A stretch of DNA of 64,000 bases from Flavipsychrobacter stenotrophus (lineage in GTDB: Bacteria; Bacteroidota; Bacteroidia; Chitinophagales; Chitinophagaceae): positions 186,001 to 250,000 of the forward strand of contig NZ_PPSL01000005.1 of NCBI RefSeq assembly GCF_002954265.1. Direction: 5' to 3'. Position 1 is the stretch's first letter; every line of letters begins with the position of its first letter. Below, piece after piece: positions 1-8,717 of the stretch. The position numbers and the translations under genes were made by a program. The notes under the pieces are model-generated. The model saw nothing but the letters and a program-made list of their open reading frames with translations, ran no database searches and was not told the DNA's origin.

Positions 1-425
1 TTCGTATTGAAAAAGGAGTGCGCATAGATCCTAGGCATAAATACCAGCACCACAAATCCCAACGATGCCAGGAAATGATTCTTCAGCAACCTATATATAA
101 GCACATACCCGCAAAACATGGCCAGTAGAAAGAACGAGTGCGTTACCAAATGCCGCATCAGGTATATATTACGACTATCCGTGATCCCCATCCCCTTCTC
201 TATCATCATCAACGGCAACTCAAATCCTGCACCATATTCCTTGTCATAAAAGTGTAACAGCGTAGTATCTCCCTTAAAAGCATAGTTGTAGTTCACCTCA
301 CCAATCAGGTGCTGCGCGGGCTCATCCCACGCCATACCATAATCCTGGTAAGTAAGCATACCTATCACCATCGCTATGGCTAATAGTATGATACCCGGAT
401 AGTAAGTAAGGATGAATTTTCTCAT
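1..425 (-). CDS. Partial GT39-like membrane glycosyltransferase (N-terminal part)
   Basis: An open frame starts with ATG at 425 and runs off the left edge, giving 141 residues. It begins MRKFILTYYPG, then has a hydrophobic segment (about residues 8-25) followed by the loop GMAWDEPAQ. An Asp-Glu pair in the first extracytoplasmic loop is the usual mark of GT-C/GT39 (ArnT/PMT-like) enzymes, which move sugars from a polyprenyl-phosphate carrier. Further hydrophobic segments lie at about residues 95-112 and 118-130, ending in PRIYAHSFFN, a phrase I associate with this group. A good promoter sits directly upstream (441-470). The C-terminal two thirds are outside the window, so acceptor and sugar cannot be judged. 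A different multi-membrane-spanning protein remains possible. Confidence 0.6.
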   Translation of the reverse strand, partial: MRKFILTYYPGIILLAIAMVIGMLTYQDYGMAWDEPAQHLIGEVNYNYAFKGDTTLLHFYDKEYGAGFELPLMMIEKGMGITDSRNIYLMRHLVTHSFFLLAMFCGYVLIYRLLKNHFLASLGFVVLVFMPRIYAHSFFNT

Positions 426-440
426 TGAACGGTAGTGCTG

Positions 441-470
441 CAAATATATCCTATTTACACTGCTTCCAAA
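441..470 (-). promoter_or_regulatory. Bacteroidota-type promoter of the GT39-like gene
   Basis: Read on the minus strand, TTTG (467-470) is followed after 18 nt by TATATTTG (441-448), matching the Bacteroidota sigma factor consensus TTTG / TAnnTTTG. The ATG lies 15 nt further at 425. This is the cleanest promoter in the window. Confidence 0.6.
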
Positions 471-546
471 TTTGTGTCATTTGAATGCAAATACGACGAG
501 CACAACCTCCACCCCGCCACTGTTGAACTTTTACATGTCATACTTG

Positions 547-2238
547 CTAGTCAACTACAAACATCGTTCTGTCTATAGACACAGAAGAAAAAGCATTAAC
601 AATATAAATGCCCTTGGCAAAACCAGACACGTCGATCGTCGCTTCATTTTGGCTTGAATCAACACTACGATCATATACCTTTCGCCCCAATTGGTCAGTG
701 ACCAATAATCTATCATAACGTGAAGATAGTTTCAGTACGATAGTTACTTGATTGCTGGCAGGATTGGGGTATACATTCAGCCGTTCGTCGGCACCTACGG
801 TCTCGTCAATACCCGTGGCAAATGCCTGCCCTAATTTTGCAAGAAATACGTCTTCTACGCCTCCTACACTTGTGAGTCTGTCACCTCCAAAAACAAGCGA
901 GTCTGCCCCATAATCACCTGCAATATAAACATTGGAAAAATTATCAACGGCAAGGGAATAACCGCATGAATTAGACCAGGGAGAACCTTGTGGAACCTTT
1001 CCCCAAATTGCATTGCCTGATGTATCAAATTTACCGATAAAACTACTCTTACTGGTAGTAATAAGCCTTGAAGGTCCAAGCACTATAGTATCACTAATAA
1101 AACATCCGGTTATATATATGTCAAACGAATCAATTGCAATTGAATACAGAAAATCCTCGTAGAGCCCCCCTATTCCTTTCGCCCATCTTACTGTTCCGGT
1201 CGGACTGAACTTTGCCAGGAACATATCAAAAGCATACCCATGGCCATACACTATCCGTGAATCGCAGAACATATAAGGACTGTTGAACGTACCTCCTACA
1301 TACACATTACCTGCTTTGTCTGTTGCTAATCCGTAACAATTATCATTTTGAGCTTCGCCCATTTTATTAGCCCATAATACAGCTCCCGCATTGCTATATT
1401 TAGCAATAAATCCATCTGTATTGCCTGAGCAAGTAAAAGGCCAGGTGCCCGAAACGACCATGCTGGTGCTACTGAACGAACCTGCGACATACACATCGTC
1501 AAATTGATCTACAGCCAAAACTGCGGGTTTCTCTTCACCAATCCCGGTTATATCATTGACCCATTGGGCTGTCCCCGACTCATCATATTTTACAATGAAC
1601 CCGTCCCCTGTTGCCGGAAACGAGTTCCTTAACCAAAATGTTCCAAAACGAATAGAATCACTGTAATACCCGGCCATAAAAACATTGTTATGAGAATCAG
1701 TCGCCAGAGCAGTTGCATAATCCCACTCATCTACGGATACTACATTCCGGCTGCCTATTCCTTTGGCCCATAAGTTAGCCCCGTTCTCGTCAAACTTCGC
1801 TATGAAAATATCACTGCTCCCATTCAATGAAACATTTGAAATAATAGAAGTACCAAAAGCCATTGTAGGACTGTAAAAAGAGCCTGCTATGTAAACATTT
1901 CCCAGTTGATCTGTGGCCACTGCGGTAGCGTCGTCATCATAAAGACCACCAAATGATTTTGCCCAGATAACATTCCCGCCAGGGCTGTATTTAACCAGAA
2001 AGATATCCCAGTACCTGGTACTTGCGTTGTAGAGCGTGGTTCCCCCGAAGGTGATAGAAGATGTATCAAAATGACCTGCGACATAGACATTACCCGAAGG
2101 GTCTGTAGCCACTGAATTGGCCCTGTCATACCCGTTACTACCTCCTGCCTTACCCCACTGCCAATTCTGAGCCATCAGCGCTGACGAAGTAACAAAGACT
2201 AAAAAAAGACTGGCAAATATTATAAACGCTCTTTTCAT
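547..2238 (-). CDS. SBBP-repeat beta-propeller protein with T9SS sorting domain
   Basis: A secreted or surface protein of 563 residues. The start chosen is MKRAFIIFASL at 2238, because it gives a clean signal peptide ending near SSALMAQ; an in-frame start seven codons upstream would spoil it. The body has seven repeats of the SBBP type, seen as GNVYVAGHF, GNVYIAGSF, NNVFMAGYY, DDVYVAGSF, GNVYVGGTF, FDIYITGCF and SNVYIAGDY, each followed by a FxxKY/FxxKF strand and W(A/G)K. Seven units would close a seven-bladed propeller. The last ~75 residues are a type A T9SS sorting domain (LNVYPNPASN ... KGIYIVNAF). The ligand or role is unknown. The gene stands alone, convergent with nothing and divergent from the helicase gene at 2409. 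Confidence 0.85.
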   Translation of the reverse strand: MKRAFIIFASLFLVFVTSSALMAQNWQWGKAGGSNGYDRANSVATDPSGNVYVAGHFDTSSITFGGTTLYNASTRYWDIFLVKYSPGGNVIWAKSFGGLYDDDATAVATDQLGNVYIAGSFYSPTMAFGTSIISNVSLNGSSDIFIAKFDENGANLWAKGIGSRNVVSVDEWDYATALATDSHNNVFMAGYYSDSIRFGTFWLRNSFPATGDGFIVKYDESGTAQWVNDITGIGEEKPAVLAVDQFDDVYVAGSFSSTSMVVSGTWPFTCSGNTDGFIAKYSNAGAVLWANKMGEAQNDNCYGLATDKAGNVYVGGTFNSPYMFCDSRIVYGHGYAFDMFLAKFSPTGTVRWAKGIGGLYEDFLYSIAIDSFDIYITGCFISDTIVLGPSRLITTSKSSFIGKFDTSGNAIWGKVPQGSPWSNSCGYSLAVDNFSNVYIAGDYGADSLVFGGDRLTSVGGVEDVFLAKLGQAFATGIDETVGADERLNVYPNPASNQVTIVLKLSSRYDRLLVTDQLGRKVYDRSVDSSQNEATIDVSGFAKGIYIVNAFSSVSIDRTMFVVD

Positions 2239-2369
2239 AATGCGGCTATTAATTAACACAATATACCAATATTTTCATTATTTGTATCTGCAACTACTTT
2301 GCTTAATGATGCAGTCGACCAAACTTATACCCTTGGTATAGTCCGCATTCACACATTCCCTACTTACAA

Positions 2370-2400
2370 ATTGCCGAATTGCCTCATTAGTCTACCTTTG
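2370..2400 (+). promoter_or_regulatory. Promoter of the helicase gene, inside a nonamer repeat
   Basis: TACCTTTG at 2393-2400 fits the -7 element TAnnTTTG. ATTG at 2370-2373, 19 nt upstream, can serve as the -33 element and belongs to the repeat AAATTGCCGAATTGCC. The ATG at 2409 is only 8 nt past the -7 box, so the transcript would have almost no leader. Confidence 0.5.
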
Positions 2401-2408
2401 CCACCGCA

Positions 2409-4316
2409 ATGGACTATTTCAAAAACCTGCTCAACCTGCTCAAATTAGAAAGGGAAGAAGACAGGAACGCATATAAACAACTTACCGAACGCTCTTCTGT
2501 AGCCGAACGCCGTGCCAACGGTCTAAGCTGGTACCCTATAGCCATCCGCGGCACAGAACTTGGGAGGGGCGACTACCTGACCGTAGAGGTAGAACGCACC
2601 ACCCATAATGATGTCAGCCACCAACTGCGCTTCGGCGCGTCTGCTGTACTGTTCTCTAATCACGAACCAAAAGAACACCGAATAGAAGGCACCATTACCT
2701 ACCAGGGTGGCAACAAGCTGAAAATAAGCCTGCGAACAGATGAACTCCCCGATTGGGCCGACGACGGCAAACTGGGGATTGACCTCTTGTTTGATGACAA
2801 CAGCTATGAGGAAATGAACAATGCCCTCAAACTGGCAACTACTTTAGCCGAAAAGAAAGACGAAGGCCGGCTCATCAACATCCTTACCGGGCAAGCTAAA
2901 CCAACTTTCGACGATACCCTTACTCCCGTAATCAATACCCGCCTCAATACCATACAACAGGTAGCGGTCAATAAGATCATACAAGCTAATGAACTGGCTA
3001 TCGTTCATGGCCCGCCGGGAACAGGTAAGACAACCACTCTTGTACAAGCTATTAAAGAACTCATTGCCCACGATCATAAGCAAATACTCGTTGTGGCACC
3101 TAGCAATGCTGCAGTAGACCTGCTGAGCGAAAAGCTTGCTGAAGAAGGGCTTAACGTGCTGCGCGTAGGTAATCCTGCACGTGTATCTGAGCGGTTGATG
3201 GCACTCACACTCGATAGTAAGATGGGCGAGCACAGCGCCAATAAAGAGATCAAAAAACTTAAGCAACGCGCGTCGGAGTTCAAGAACATGGCGCATAAAT
3301 ACAAGCGCAGCTTTGGCAAGGCCGAGCGCGAACAACGCAAAGCCTTGTTTGATGAAGCCCGAAAGATCATGAAAGATGTGGGTAATACAGAGCAATATAT
3401 TATTGATGATATAGTAGCTAAAGCGCAGGTGATCACTGCCACACTGGTCGGCGCCAATCACTATACGGTAAGAGATATACGGTATCATACCGTGGTCATA
3501 GATGAAGCGGGACAGGCACTGGAACCTGCCTGCTGGATTCCCATACTTAAAGCAAAGAAAGTGGTACTGGCGGGAGATCATTGTCAGTTACCACCAACCA
3601 TAAAAAGTAATGAAGCTGCCAAGCAAGGACTGGCCAATACCCTGCTTGAAAAATGTGTAGCACTGCATCCCGAAAGTGTGATACTGTTGCAGGAGCAATA
3701 TCGCATGAACGAAAGCATCATGGGCTACTCATCTAAAGTGTTTTATGATAATAAGCTCATAGCACATGGCTCTGTAGCCACCCATCTGCTGCACGATGCT
3801 GATGCGCCACTAGCCTTTGTAGATACTGCCGGTTGTGGCTTTGATGAAAAGACCGAAGGCACCAGCACCAGTAACCCGGAAGAAGCCACCTTGCTCTTCA
3901 AGCATCTGGAAAAACTGATTACAGAACTACAACCACACTTTACCCCTGATACCTTCCCAACCATTGGTATCATATCGCCCTATAGGCAGCAAATACTGGC
4001 ATTGCAGGATCTGTATCAACATGCCACATTTCTGCAACCCTATCGCAGCAAGATAACCATCAACACCATCGATAGTTTCCAGGGGCAGGAACGTGATATT
4101 ATGTACATCAGCATGGTGCGCAGTAATACTGACAATATCATCGGCTTCCTGTCAGATATACGCCGTATGAATGTAGCCATGACCCGTGCCCGCAAAAAAC
4201 TCGTCATCATTGGCGACAGCGGCACCCTTTCCCGACTACCGTTCTACTCCGACTTTATCTCCTATGCCGAATCCCTTAACGCCTACCAGAGCGCCTGGGA
4301 ATTTATGGATGTGTAA
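2409..4316 (+). CDS. SF1 DNA/RNA helicase of the IGHMBP2/SMUBP-2 type
   Basis: A 635-residue superfamily 1 ATPase/helicase. Residues ~40-115 look like the small beta-barrel that precedes the motor in the Upf1/IGHMBP2 group. The motor shows Walker A GPPGTGKTTT at residues 201-210, the Walker B-like DEAGQ at 365-369, GDHCQLPPT just after, the QYRM motif at 430-433, and SFQGQERD plus VAMTRARKKLVIIGD near the end. A charged helical insert at about residues 270-330 is typical of the 1B stalk. The family unwinds nucleic acid 5' to 3' with ATP; the cellular role of bacterial members is poorly defined. Single gene with its own promoter. The nearby msrB gene is about 200 nt downstream with its own promoter. 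Confidence 0.85.
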   Translation: MDYFKNLLNLLKLEREEDRNAYKQLTERSSVAERRANGLSWYPIAIRGTELGRGDYLTVEVERTTHNDVSHQLRFGASAVLFSNHEPKEHRIEGTITYQGGNKLKISLRTDELPDWADDGKLGIDLLFDDNSYEEMNNALKLATTLAEKKDEGRLINILTGQAKPTFDDTLTPVINTRLNTIQQVAVNKIIQANELAIVHGPPGTGKTTTLVQAIKELIAHDHKQILVVAPSNAAVDLLSEKLAEEGLNVLRVGNPARVSERLMALTLDSKMGEHSANKEIKKLKQRASEFKNMAHKYKRSFGKAEREQRKALFDEARKIMKDVGNTEQYIIDDIVAKAQVITATLVGANHYTVRDIRYHTVVIDEAGQALEPACWIPILKAKKVVLAGDHCQLPPTIKSNEAAKQGLANTLLEKCVALHPESVILLQEQYRMNESIMGYSSKVFYDNKLIAHGSVATHLLHDADAPLAFVDTAGCGFDEKTEGTSTSNPEEATLLFKHLEKLITELQPHFTPDTFPTIGIISPYRQQILALQDLYQHATFLQPYRSKITINTIDSFQGQERDIMYISMVRSNTDNIIGFLSDIRRMNVAMTRARKKLVIIGDSGTLSRLPFYSDFISYAESLNAYQSAWEFMDV

Positions 4317-4466
4317 CCGGATGTTCGGCGTCAGTCTTCAAACTACGTCGCAGCGGTTAGCAATCTTCAGATTGCCGTTGTTGGTCTTGTGACCAATAGC
4401 CACACCAGATCTTTGAAACACATTAGCCCCATCTATACCATCATTGGCAAATTGCCCAATTGTCGA

Positions 4467-4498
4467 ATTGTCAAATTCTCCCATACCCCGTAACTTTA
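4467..4498 (+). promoter_or_regulatory. Likely msrB promoter next to a nonamer array
   Basis: TAACTTTA (4491-4498) resembles the -7 box with one mismatch; ATTG (4467-4470) lies 20 nt upstream. The ATTG is the last unit of an array of AATTG-containing 9-mers covering 4444-4477. The ATG is at 4513. Confidence 0.4.
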
Positions 4499-4512
4499 TA
4501 CAAAACAAGTCC

Positions 4513-4875
4513 ATGAAACTGAACGACCTCACACCGGAAGAAGCAAGAGTAATACTGCGTAAAGGCACCGAACGCGCTTTCACCGGGGAATATACCGACA
4601 ACAAGCAAAGCGGCACGTATGTATGCCGCCGCTGCGATACCCCTCTATACCGCTCCGAAAGCAAATTCGATTCACACTGCGGCTGGCCTTCATTCGATGA
4701 TGAAATAAAGGGGGCTGTTATCCGTGTACCCGATGCCGACGGACACCGTGTGGAAATCATCTGCGCCAACTGCAATGGTCATCTGGGCCACGTATTCACT
4801 GGCGAACGATTTACAGCTAAGAATACGCGCCATTGCGTAAATTCCATTTCAATGAAGTTCATACCTGACGCTTAA
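4513..4875 (+). CDS. msrB: Peptide-methionine (R)-S-oxide reductase MsrB
   Basis: A 120-residue stand-alone MsrB that reduces the R-epimer of methionine sulfoxide in proteins. The start [12 protein letters not shown] at 4513 is chosen because the longer open frame upstream is translated intergenic repeat. Two zinc-binding CxxC pairs are visible (CRRC and CANC), as are CGWPSF, GHLGHVF and the catalytic region RHCVNSISM with the resolving/catalytic Cys; the length fits the family. There is no signal peptide, so it should act in the cytoplasm. It stands alone, with no msrA beside it. The Crp/Fnr regulator begins 51 nt downstream and could share the transcript. Confidence 0.92.
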   Translation: MKLNDLTPEEARVILRKGTERAFTGEYTDNKQSGTYVCRRCDTPLYRSESKFDSHCGWPSFDDEIKGAVIRVPDADGHRVEIICANCNGHLGHVFTGERFTAKNTRHCVNSISMKFIPDA

Positions 4876-4926
4876 ATTGTAACCTTAAATTAGCTATTTT
4901 TGGTTGCCTAATCCGCCACCAAAACC

Positions 4927-5511
4927 ATGTACGATGCGCTGAGAAAATATGTAAGTGACTATGCCGGGGCTCCGGTATCAGACGGCGAATTTGAACTCAT
5001 CAAAGAAGCATTCACACCTAAGAAAATAAGGAAAAAACAATATTTTCTACAGGCTGGTGATGTGTGCAAATACATAGGCTTTATCGTCAAAGGCGCCATG
5101 CGCCAATACTCTGTCGATGATAAGGGTATGGAGCATATCATCTTCTTTGCTATCGAAAACTGGTGGGTATCCGACAGGGAAAGCTTTACCATGCTCACCC
5201 CTTCCCGCTTCAATATAGATGCTGTAGAAGATTGTGAACTACTCATTTCTACATCAGAGAAAATGCAGCAGCTGGTTAGCAACGTACCGTCATTTACCAA
5301 AATGCTCTCCCTGCTCGATCAGCGCCACTCCTTCGCCACCCAGAAACGCATCCATGCCTCCATCAGCATGACCGCCGAAGACCGCTTTCTCGATCTGCTG
5401 CAGAACAAACCAGCATTCCTGCAACGCTTCCCGCAAAACATGATCGCCTCCTACCTCGGCATCTCCCCCGAAACCCTCTCCCGCATCCGCAAAAAAGCAC
5501 TACTCAAGTAG
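4927..5511 (+). CDS. Crp/Fnr-family transcriptional regulator
   Basis: A 194-residue protein with an N-terminal cyclic-nucleotide-binding fold (about residues 25-115, FxxAGDVCKYIGFIVKGAMRQY) and a C-terminal helix-turn-helix (NMIASYLGISPETLSRIRKK). There is no Cys cluster at the N-terminus, so it is not a [4Fe-4S] FNR in the strict sense. The ligand is unknown; many Bacteroidota homologues lack the cAMP-contact residues. It sits just upstream of a palindrome of Fnr/Crp-box type (5592-5607) and of genes for a pirin and a YceI protein, which makes those genes natural candidate targets. That regulatory link is inference. Confidence 0.85.
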   Translation: MYDALRKYVSDYAGAPVSDGEFELIKEAFTPKKIRKKQYFLQAGDVCKYIGFIVKGAMRQYSVDDKGMEHIIFFAIENWWVSDRESFTMLTPSRFNIDAVEDCELLISTSEKMQQLVSNVPSFTKMLSLLDQRHSFATQKRIHASISMTAEDRFLDLLQNKPAFLQRFPQNMIASYLGISPETLSRIRKKALLK

Positions 5512-5530
5512 TCCACAATTACTCGTCCCA

Positions 5531-5568
5531 GTTTGTAACGCAGATGCACCGGCAGGACGTTTGTAACG
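5531..5568. repeat. Two GTTTGTAACG cores of an intergenic repeat family
   Basis: GTTTGTAACG occurs at 5531-5540 and again within CGTTTGTAACG at 5558-5568. The complement, CGTTACAAAC, is the core of the ACA-loop hairpins found at 14436-14480 and 14750-14794. Here each core is a half hairpin only. Confidence 0.55.
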
Positions 5569-5591
5569 CCCGACACTCACTTCCAAAAACT

Positions 5592-5607
5592 CTTGACAAA
5601 TGTCAAG
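5592..5607. promoter_or_regulatory. Fnr/Crp-like palindromic operator upstream of the pirin gene
   Basis: CTTGACA-AA-TGTCAAG is a perfect inverted repeat with 7-bp arms. Its inner 14 bp, TTGAC-N4-GTCAA, has the layout of an Fnr box (TTGAT-N4-ATCAA). It lies 80 nt after the stop of the Crp/Fnr gene and ~45 nt before a possible -7 element (CACCTTTG, 5653-5660) of the pirin gene. Confidence 0.55.
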
Positions 5608-5704
5608 TCTCTTTCTTGTCATTTGTCATTGGAAACGCCCTCCCGTTTGTCGCACCTTTGTGTTGTCAAAAGCAATGAGCTACGACAAACAAAACACGAA
5701 GAAA

Positions 5705-6577
5705 ATGGAAAAGAAAATACTGATCAGCAGCGGGGGAATGAATGCAAGAGTAAGACATCTGCTAGTCAACAGGCTTATCCCCAATCATCATACACACGCA
5801 GTAGGACCATTTGTATTTCTCGATCACCTGTACCCTACCGAGCAAAAACCCGGAACACCTAAACCACCAACCGGCGAGGCTGCCCATCCACACCGGGGCA
5901 TTGCTACCTTCAGCTATATATTCAGCGGTGCACTCCAACATTTTGATAGCCGCGGCCACCACGGCATAGTTAGCGCCGGAGGTGCACAATGGATGAAAGC
6001 CGGCAATGGAGTGATACACGATGAAAATCCTGCAGCTGATTTTGTACAGCAAGGCGGCATATTGCACGGGCTCCAATTCTGGATCAACCTGCCGGCAAAG
6101 AACAAAGCTGAAATGCCCGACTACCTTGCCGTTCAGCCTTCTGACCTGCCCGTTACCGAGCTCCCCGAAGATGCCGGCTCAATAAAGGTATTAATAGGCA
6201 CTTGCGGCGTCAATGCATCGCCCGTTACTACGTTCCTTAACGAGTTCATGTACCATATCACCCTCAACCCTAAGGCCTCATTTACCTACACTACTAAAGA
6301 CACGTTGGAGTATGCTGCCTTTGTACCATCTGAAGAAGTAAAGATAAATGGCACGGTATTTAGCAAAAGTGAGTTGGTAACCTTCGCACAAGATAATGGA
6401 GAGATAACATTCACCAACAACGGTATTACCCCCTCCAGTGTAATATTGTTTGGTGGTAGTCACTACGCCGAACCTATTGTAGCAGAAGGACCATTCGTTA
6501 TGAACAGCCAGAAAGAAATTGCTGAAGCATATGGCGACTTCTTCGATGGCAAATATGGCGAGATAAAGTATCAATAA
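5705..6577 (+). CDS. Pirin family protein
   Basis: A bicupin of 290 residues. The N-terminal cupin carries the pirin motif HPHRGIATFSYIFSG followed by ISAGGAQWM-like VSAGGAQWMKAGNGVIHDE, giving the His/His/His/Glu metal set. The C-terminal half is a second, weaker cupin. Family members bind Fe(II) and some have quercetinase activity or act as redox-sensing co-regulators; which applies here is unknown. I chose MEKKILISSGG at 5705 since a CACCTTTG box at 5653-5660 leaves ~40 nt of leader; MSYDKQN at 5675 is an alternative, while the longer frame from 5600 would start inside the operator. The YceI gene follows 62 nt downstream on the same strand. Confidence 0.85.
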   Translation: MEKKILISSGGMNARVRHLLVNRLIPNHHTHAVGPFVFLDHLYPTEQKPGTPKPPTGEAAHPHRGIATFSYIFSGALQHFDSRGHHGIVSAGGAQWMKAGNGVIHDENPAADFVQQGGILHGLQFWINLPAKNKAEMPDYLAVQPSDLPVTELPEDAGSIKVLIGTCGVNASPVTTFLNEFMYHITLNPKASFTYTTKDTLEYAAFVPSEEVKINGTVFSKSELVTFAQDNGEITFTNNGITPSSVILFGGSHYAEPIVAEGPFVMNSQKEIAEAYGDFFDGKYGEIKYQ

Positions 6578-6639
6578 GAGTAATTTTCAAAACAACAATT
6601 CATAAACAAACAATTCAAAACTTTTAAAAAACAAACAAA

Positions 6640-7173
6640 ATGAGCACAACAAATTGGGCAATCGACGCATCGCATTCAGAAATGCAATTTAAGGTAAAAC
6701 ACCTGGTGATCACTACCGTTACCGGCAACTTTAAGGAGTTCTCAGGTACAGTGGTAGCAGGCGATACATTCGAAAATGCACAGATCAACTTCGAAGCGAA
6801 TGTTGATTCTATCAACACCAACAGCGAACAGCGCGATGGCCACCTGAAGAGCGGAGATTTCTTCGAAACAGAGAAATACCCTAAGCTGACTTTCACCTCT
6901 ACCGGCTTCACAAAGAAGAGCGAAGAAGAGTATGAAATGCATGGCGATCTTACTATCAAAGACGTTACCAAACCGGTTACCCTGGCCGTAGAATACAATG
7001 GCATAGCTAAAGACCCATGGGGCAATGTAAAAGCAGGATTTGAAGTAAACGGCAAGCTCAACCGTAAAGACTTCGGCCTTAACTGGAACGCCCTTACAGA
7101 AGCCGGTGGTGCATTGGTGAGCGAAGAAGTAAAGCTTCACGCCAACATTCAGCTGGTACAGCAACAAGCTTAA
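6640..7173 (+). CDS. YceI family lipid-binding-fold protein (cytoplasmic type)
   Basis: A 177-residue YceI/TT1927-like beta-barrel, recognised from WAIDASHSEMQFKVKHL at the start, GNFKEFSGTV, and the later DVTKPVTLAVEYNG and FGLNWNALTEAGG segments. The family fold holds isoprenoid or fatty-acid-like ligands in a lipocalin-like barrel. No signal peptide is present, so this member should stay in the cytoplasm. It follows the pirin gene by 62 nt of A-rich sequence and ends at a strong terminator, so pirin and YceI probably form one transcript. Pairing with pirin suggests a stress or redox role, by association only. Confidence 0.88.
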   Translation: MSTTNWAIDASHSEMQFKVKHLVITTVTGNFKEFSGTVVAGDTFENAQINFEANVDSINTNSEQRDGHLKSGDFFETEKYPKLTFTSTGFTKKSEEEYEMHGDLTIKDVTKPVTLAVEYNGIAKDPWGNVKAGFEVNGKLNRKDFGLNWNALTEAGGALVSEEVKLHANIQLVQQQA

Positions 7174-7178
7174 ATAAA

Positions 7179-7211
7179 CGGGTGGCCACATACCATAGCC
7201 ACCCGCCTTTT
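7179..7211 (+). terminator. Rho-independent terminator after the YceI gene
   Basis: CGGGTGGC (7179-7186) pairs with GCCACCCG (7198-7205) around an 11-nt loop, followed by CCTTTT. A second, weaker CCACCC/GGGTGG hairpin with TTTT follows at about 7223-7267. Confidence 0.75.
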
Positions 7212-7505
7212 ACATCCTTTTAACCACCCCCGGCAGCAGCATTGTATGTTTCTGCGGGTGGCTTTTCTGTCATCTATCATCAGGATATTTATTGCTGCGC
7301 GGGGGACTTCATGCCGAGTATAGCAATGCCTGATTCATTATTCCTGTAAACCTGCATGCCGGTAGGTCGACATATCATTTTCAATACCATTAAACAAAAG
7401 CAGGGATTATCTAACTAACGTGTAACCCTATTTAGGGGTGGGGCCATATACAGCCAGTACCCCGTTACTTTACATTATTATTACTTACTAATAGCTTGCG
7501 TGGCG

Positions 7506-7513
7506 TACCTTTG
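7506..7513 (+). promoter_or_regulatory. -7 box ahead of the ABC-2 permease gene
   Basis: TACCTTTG fits TAnnTTTG and lies 20 nt before the ATG at 7534. No convincing -33 TTTG is visible. Apart from this box and the tail of the terminator, the 7212-7533 gap shows no gene. Confidence 0.45.
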
Positions 7514-7533
7514 CGCCACACCACTCTATACAA

Positions 7534-8634
7534 ATGGCAACATACAGTAATATGCGCGCAATGCGGGCATTGATAAAGGCTAGTCTGCAGGCAATGTTCA
7601 AAAGTCCTTCGGCTATTATCTTCACTATTGCCTTTCCGCTTACACTTATCATCGTTTTTGGCTTCCTGGGCAATAGTAATGGGTTCAGCGTAAAGGTAGC
7701 TTCTGCACCCGGTAGCGATACCACAAGTCCGCTGTACAATATGCTTCGCCATGTATCTGTTCTGAAGTGGGTAGACACCCACGATTCGGGCGGGGTGAAC
7801 AAGCTCCTGCAACAAGGTGATATTGTAGCCACAATAGAAATTAAGAAGAACCCCGAAGGCGTAAAACCTGAATACATCCTGTCTTATAAAGAATCTTCAA
7901 GTGAACTTAACAAGGCCAAACAAATGGAGGCCATGCTCGCCACCATCATACAACAGGCCGACCCTGAGCTGCGTAGGCGCATGGACGATATTGTGCAGGT
8001 AAAAACAGAAGTAGCACAGATAAGAGAATACAAACAAATAGACTTCATACTCCCCGGACAGCTTAGTTTTTCGCTCCTGGCATCAGGTGTATTCGGCACC
8101 GCATTCGTGTTCTTCAATCTCCGCCAAACGCTTGTATTGAAGCGCTTCTTCGCCACTCCAGTTCGTCGTGAGGTCATTGTGATCAGTGAGGGTTTAGCAA
8201 GAGTTGTATTCCAGATCATGGGGTCTATTATCATCATTAGCATAGGGCATTTATTCTTTGGATTTACATTGGCTCATGGCATATTTACATTCATCAATAT
8301 GCTGGTTATGTGTGCATTGGGGTTGCTGGTATTTATGGGCTTTGGATTTATAGTAAGCGCCGTTGCCAAGAGCGAATCTACCATACCACCATTCTCTAAT
8401 CTGGTTACTCTGCCTCAATTCTTACTGGCCGGCACCTTCTTTTCTATTGATAATTTCCCAGTTTGGTTACGCCCATTTTGTAAAGCCCTGCCGCTGACAT
8501 ACATGAACGAAGCCCTCCGTAAGATATCCTTCGATGGTGCCAACCTATGGGATGTGCGTATGGATATACTGGTGCTTACGCTCTGGGGTATTGGTGTATA
8601 TCTGGTGGCCGGTAAGTTGTTTAAGTGGGAGTAG
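7534..8634 (+). CDS. ABC-2 type transporter permease
   Basis: A 366-residue integral membrane protein with the ABC-2 layout: an N-terminal hydrophobic segment (about residues 28-46, AIIFTIAFPLTLIIVFGFL), a ~150-residue extracytoplasmic domain, then five hydrophobic segments from ~residue 180 to the end. The conserved loop before the last helix (LPLTYMNEALRKISFDG) is present. These proteins export drugs, polysaccharides or lipids using a separate ATPase. No ATP-binding-cassette gene is in the neighbourhood, so the partner must be encoded elsewhere or the ATPase is shared. Start could also be the Met six codons later (MRAMRALIK). Confidence 0.85.
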   Translation: MATYSNMRAMRALIKASLQAMFKSPSAIIFTIAFPLTLIIVFGFLGNSNGFSVKVASAPGSDTTSPLYNMLRHVSVLKWVDTHDSGGVNKLLQQGDIVATIEIKKNPEGVKPEYILSYKESSSELNKAKQMEAMLATIIQQADPELRRRMDDIVQVKTEVAQIREYKQIDFILPGQLSFSLLASGVFGTAFVFFNLRQTLVLKRFFATPVRREVIVISEGLARVVFQIMGSIIIISIGHLFFGFTLAHGIFTFINMLVMCALGLLVFMGFGFIVSAVAKSESTIPPFSNLVTLPQFLLAGTFFSIDNFPVWLRPFCKALPLTYMNEALRKISFDGANLWDVRMDILVLTLWGIGVYLVAGKLFKWE

Positions 8635-8642
8635 TCGTTTTA

Positions 8643-8679
8643 ATGACTGAATTGCACAATGGCTAAACGGCTCAATTGA
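8643..8679. repeat. Nonamer array, CAATGGCT type
   Basis: Successive near-9-nt units GAATTGCAC, AATGGCTAA, ACGGCTCAA lie just after the ABC-2 permease stop. Sister arrays of this type are at 11926-11958 and 21080-21118. Confidence 0.5.
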
Positions 8680-8717
8680 CCTCTTTTAAGTTTTCACTTT
8701 TGACTTTTAACTTGAAA

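Noticed and set aside
472-657. 61-codon frame between the glycosyltransferase and SBBP genes
   Set aside because: It overlaps the promoter region and the end of the SBBP gene and lacks any protein character.
5600-5704. Extended N-terminus of the pirin gene
   Set aside because: The extra codons include the palindromic operator and promoter sequence and give no family match.
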